Position numbers and translations under genes: made by a program. DNA of 6,144 bases from an uncultured Eubacteriales bacterium (GTDB lineage: Bacteria; Bacillota_A; Clostridia; Christensenellales; Aristaeellaceae): positions 1 through 6,144 of the forward strand of contig CADCQZ010000061.1 in the NCBI GenBank assembly GCA_902803675.1. The letters run 5' to 3'. Every line of letters starts with the position of its first letter. The stretch's first letter is position 1. Below the pieces are notes generated by a model. That model saw nothing but the letters and a program-made list of their open reading frames with translations, was not told the origin of the DNA and did not search any database. Positions 5,368 through 6,144 of this stretch are shown one piece after another.

Positions 5368-6144
5368 TCATTGGATGTGCTCGAACATGTCGTTCACGCC
5401 CGGGGTGTCAGCTCCCACGGCGGTGAAGTACAGCCCGAAGATCCTGTTGTCATAGGGGCCGGAATCCTTGACCTCGTATTTCCCGCCCTGCTGTGTGCGG
5501 TGTTTTTTGAATCCCTCGCATGCCACATCGAAGGCGGTCCTGCCGTCAAAGGCCTCCAGGGGCTGCCGCCAGTCCATGGTGATCCTGTTCTTCTCATAAA
5601 GATGGACATAGAGCTTTTTGACCTGCCAGACGCCGAATTCGGCGGCGGAATCCCGGTCGTATTTTTCGTCCGCGGCCAGTTCCAGGCACTCCGTCAGGGC
5701 CCACGACACGGCCTTGTGAGCGCCGTGCCCGTACTCGCCCTTCAGGTCATGGGTGACCACCACGTCCGGGCGGTACTGCCTTAAAAGTCTGACGACGAAC
5801 TGTTTGAGCTTGTCCTTGTTCCACAGTGAGAGGGTCTGGGACAGGGAACGGTTGTACTTGTCCTGAAAAATGTCACCGGAGACCACGGGATACTCCCGCA
5901 CTCCGCAGGTCCACAGGCATTCCAGCAGCTCGCACTTGCGGGAGGCGGGCTGTTTGGATACATTGACCTGGATCAGCTTTTTTCCCTCCTGGCCCCGGTA
6001 AAGGGGGATGACGCCGCCCATATAGAGCACCTCGTCGTCCGGATGGGCGGTGATGACCATGATATCCGCTTTCTCCTCGAACGCGGTCCATACATGGACC
6101 CAGCTCGGCAGGGTGCCCTCTGAGAGCACATGGAGCTCTGTCAC
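5368..6144 (-). CDS. PIG-L (LmbE-like) family deacetylase, 5' end cut by the window
   Basis: Zinc-dependent hydrolase of the PIG-L family, whose known members remove acetyl groups from N-acetylglucosamine-containing compounds. Numbering from the first visible codon, the core motif is HPDDE at 34-38 (zinc ligands His34 and Asp37, likely general base Asp36). The second site is THDLKGEYGHGAH (131-143), with His143 the likely third zinc ligand. A conserved C-terminal stretch follows (KKLYVHLYEKNRITMDWR, 176-193). The frame is open through the window edge. The first codon is GTG at 6144-6142, but nothing shows it to be the start, and about 33 residues already precede the HPDDE motif. I therefore treat the gene as partial; a longer N-terminus, perhaps with a signal peptide or another domain, may lie beyond the edge. 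The substrate is unknown. It converges on the tRNA-Arg gene and shares its terminator. Confidence 0.9.
   Translation of the reverse strand: MTELHVLSEGTLPSWVHVWTAFEEKADIMVITAHPDDEVLYMGGVIPLYRGQEGKKLIQVNVSKQPASRKCELLECLWTCGVREYPVVSGDIFQDKYNRSLSQTLSLWNKDKLKQFVVRLLRQYRPDVVVTHDLKGEYGHGAHKAVSWALTECLELAADEKYDRDSAAEFGVWQVKKLYVHLYEKNRITMDWRQPLEAFDGRTAFDVACEGFKKHRTQQGGKYEVKDSGPYDNRIFGLYFTAVGADTPGVNDMFEHIQ

Noticed and set aside
6142..6144. GTG at the window edge as the start of the PIG-L gene
   Set aside because: The frame is open to the last base and no upstream ribosome binding site can be seen, so the codon may equally be an internal valine.

Overview
The window looks like a piece of a GC-rich Firmicutes (Clostridia-type, gut or rumen) chromosome. 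This rests on the protein styles (a four-cysteine ribosomal protein L28, a clostridial-type PIG-L deacetylase, cytoplasmic glycosidases without signal peptides), strong GGAGG ribosome binding sites, sigma-A-like promoters and the tail of a group IIC intron. The genus cannot be fixed from the sequence alone.

Layout from left to right. Bases 1-85 are the 3' end of a group II intron of the IIC type on the + strand (domains V and VI), whose body lies outside the window. It ends 16 bp past the stop codon of a convergent GH2 beta-mannosidase gene (2537 to 102, minus). That gene sits 24 bp downstream of a histidine phosphatase gene (3251 to 2562, minus), and the two probably form one operon. A 232 bp divergent control region (3252-3483) follows, with a predicted promoter on each strand and a similar 11-bp motif in each leader. 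Reading rightwards is a GH27 glycosidase (3484-4719, plus). A bidirectional hairpin terminator (4742-4776) separates it from the convergent rpmB gene for ribosomal protein L28 (5028 to 4789, minus). An intergenic region with two divergent promoters follows, then a tRNA-Arg with anticodon CCG (5229-5305, plus), a second bidirectional terminator, and a PIG-L family deacetylase (6144 to 5368, minus) whose 5' end runs off the window.

How the genes fit together: the beta-mannosidase and the GH27 enzyme are both predicted cytoplasmic exo-glycosidases, transcribed divergently from one control region. This fits breakdown of imported, galactose-decorated manno-oligosaccharides. However, the GH27 enzyme lacks some residues of classic alpha-galactosidases, so its sugar specificity is open. 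The histidine phosphatase could act on a sugar phosphate, but its substrate cannot be read from the sequence. rpmB, the tRNA and the PIG-L gene are separate units with no visible functional tie to the glycosidases.

I see no clearly new biological system. The most useful leads are the altered active site of the GH27 protein, a 24-bp dyad covering the -35 box of the tRNA promoter, the shared motif in the divergent control region, and the intron boundary.
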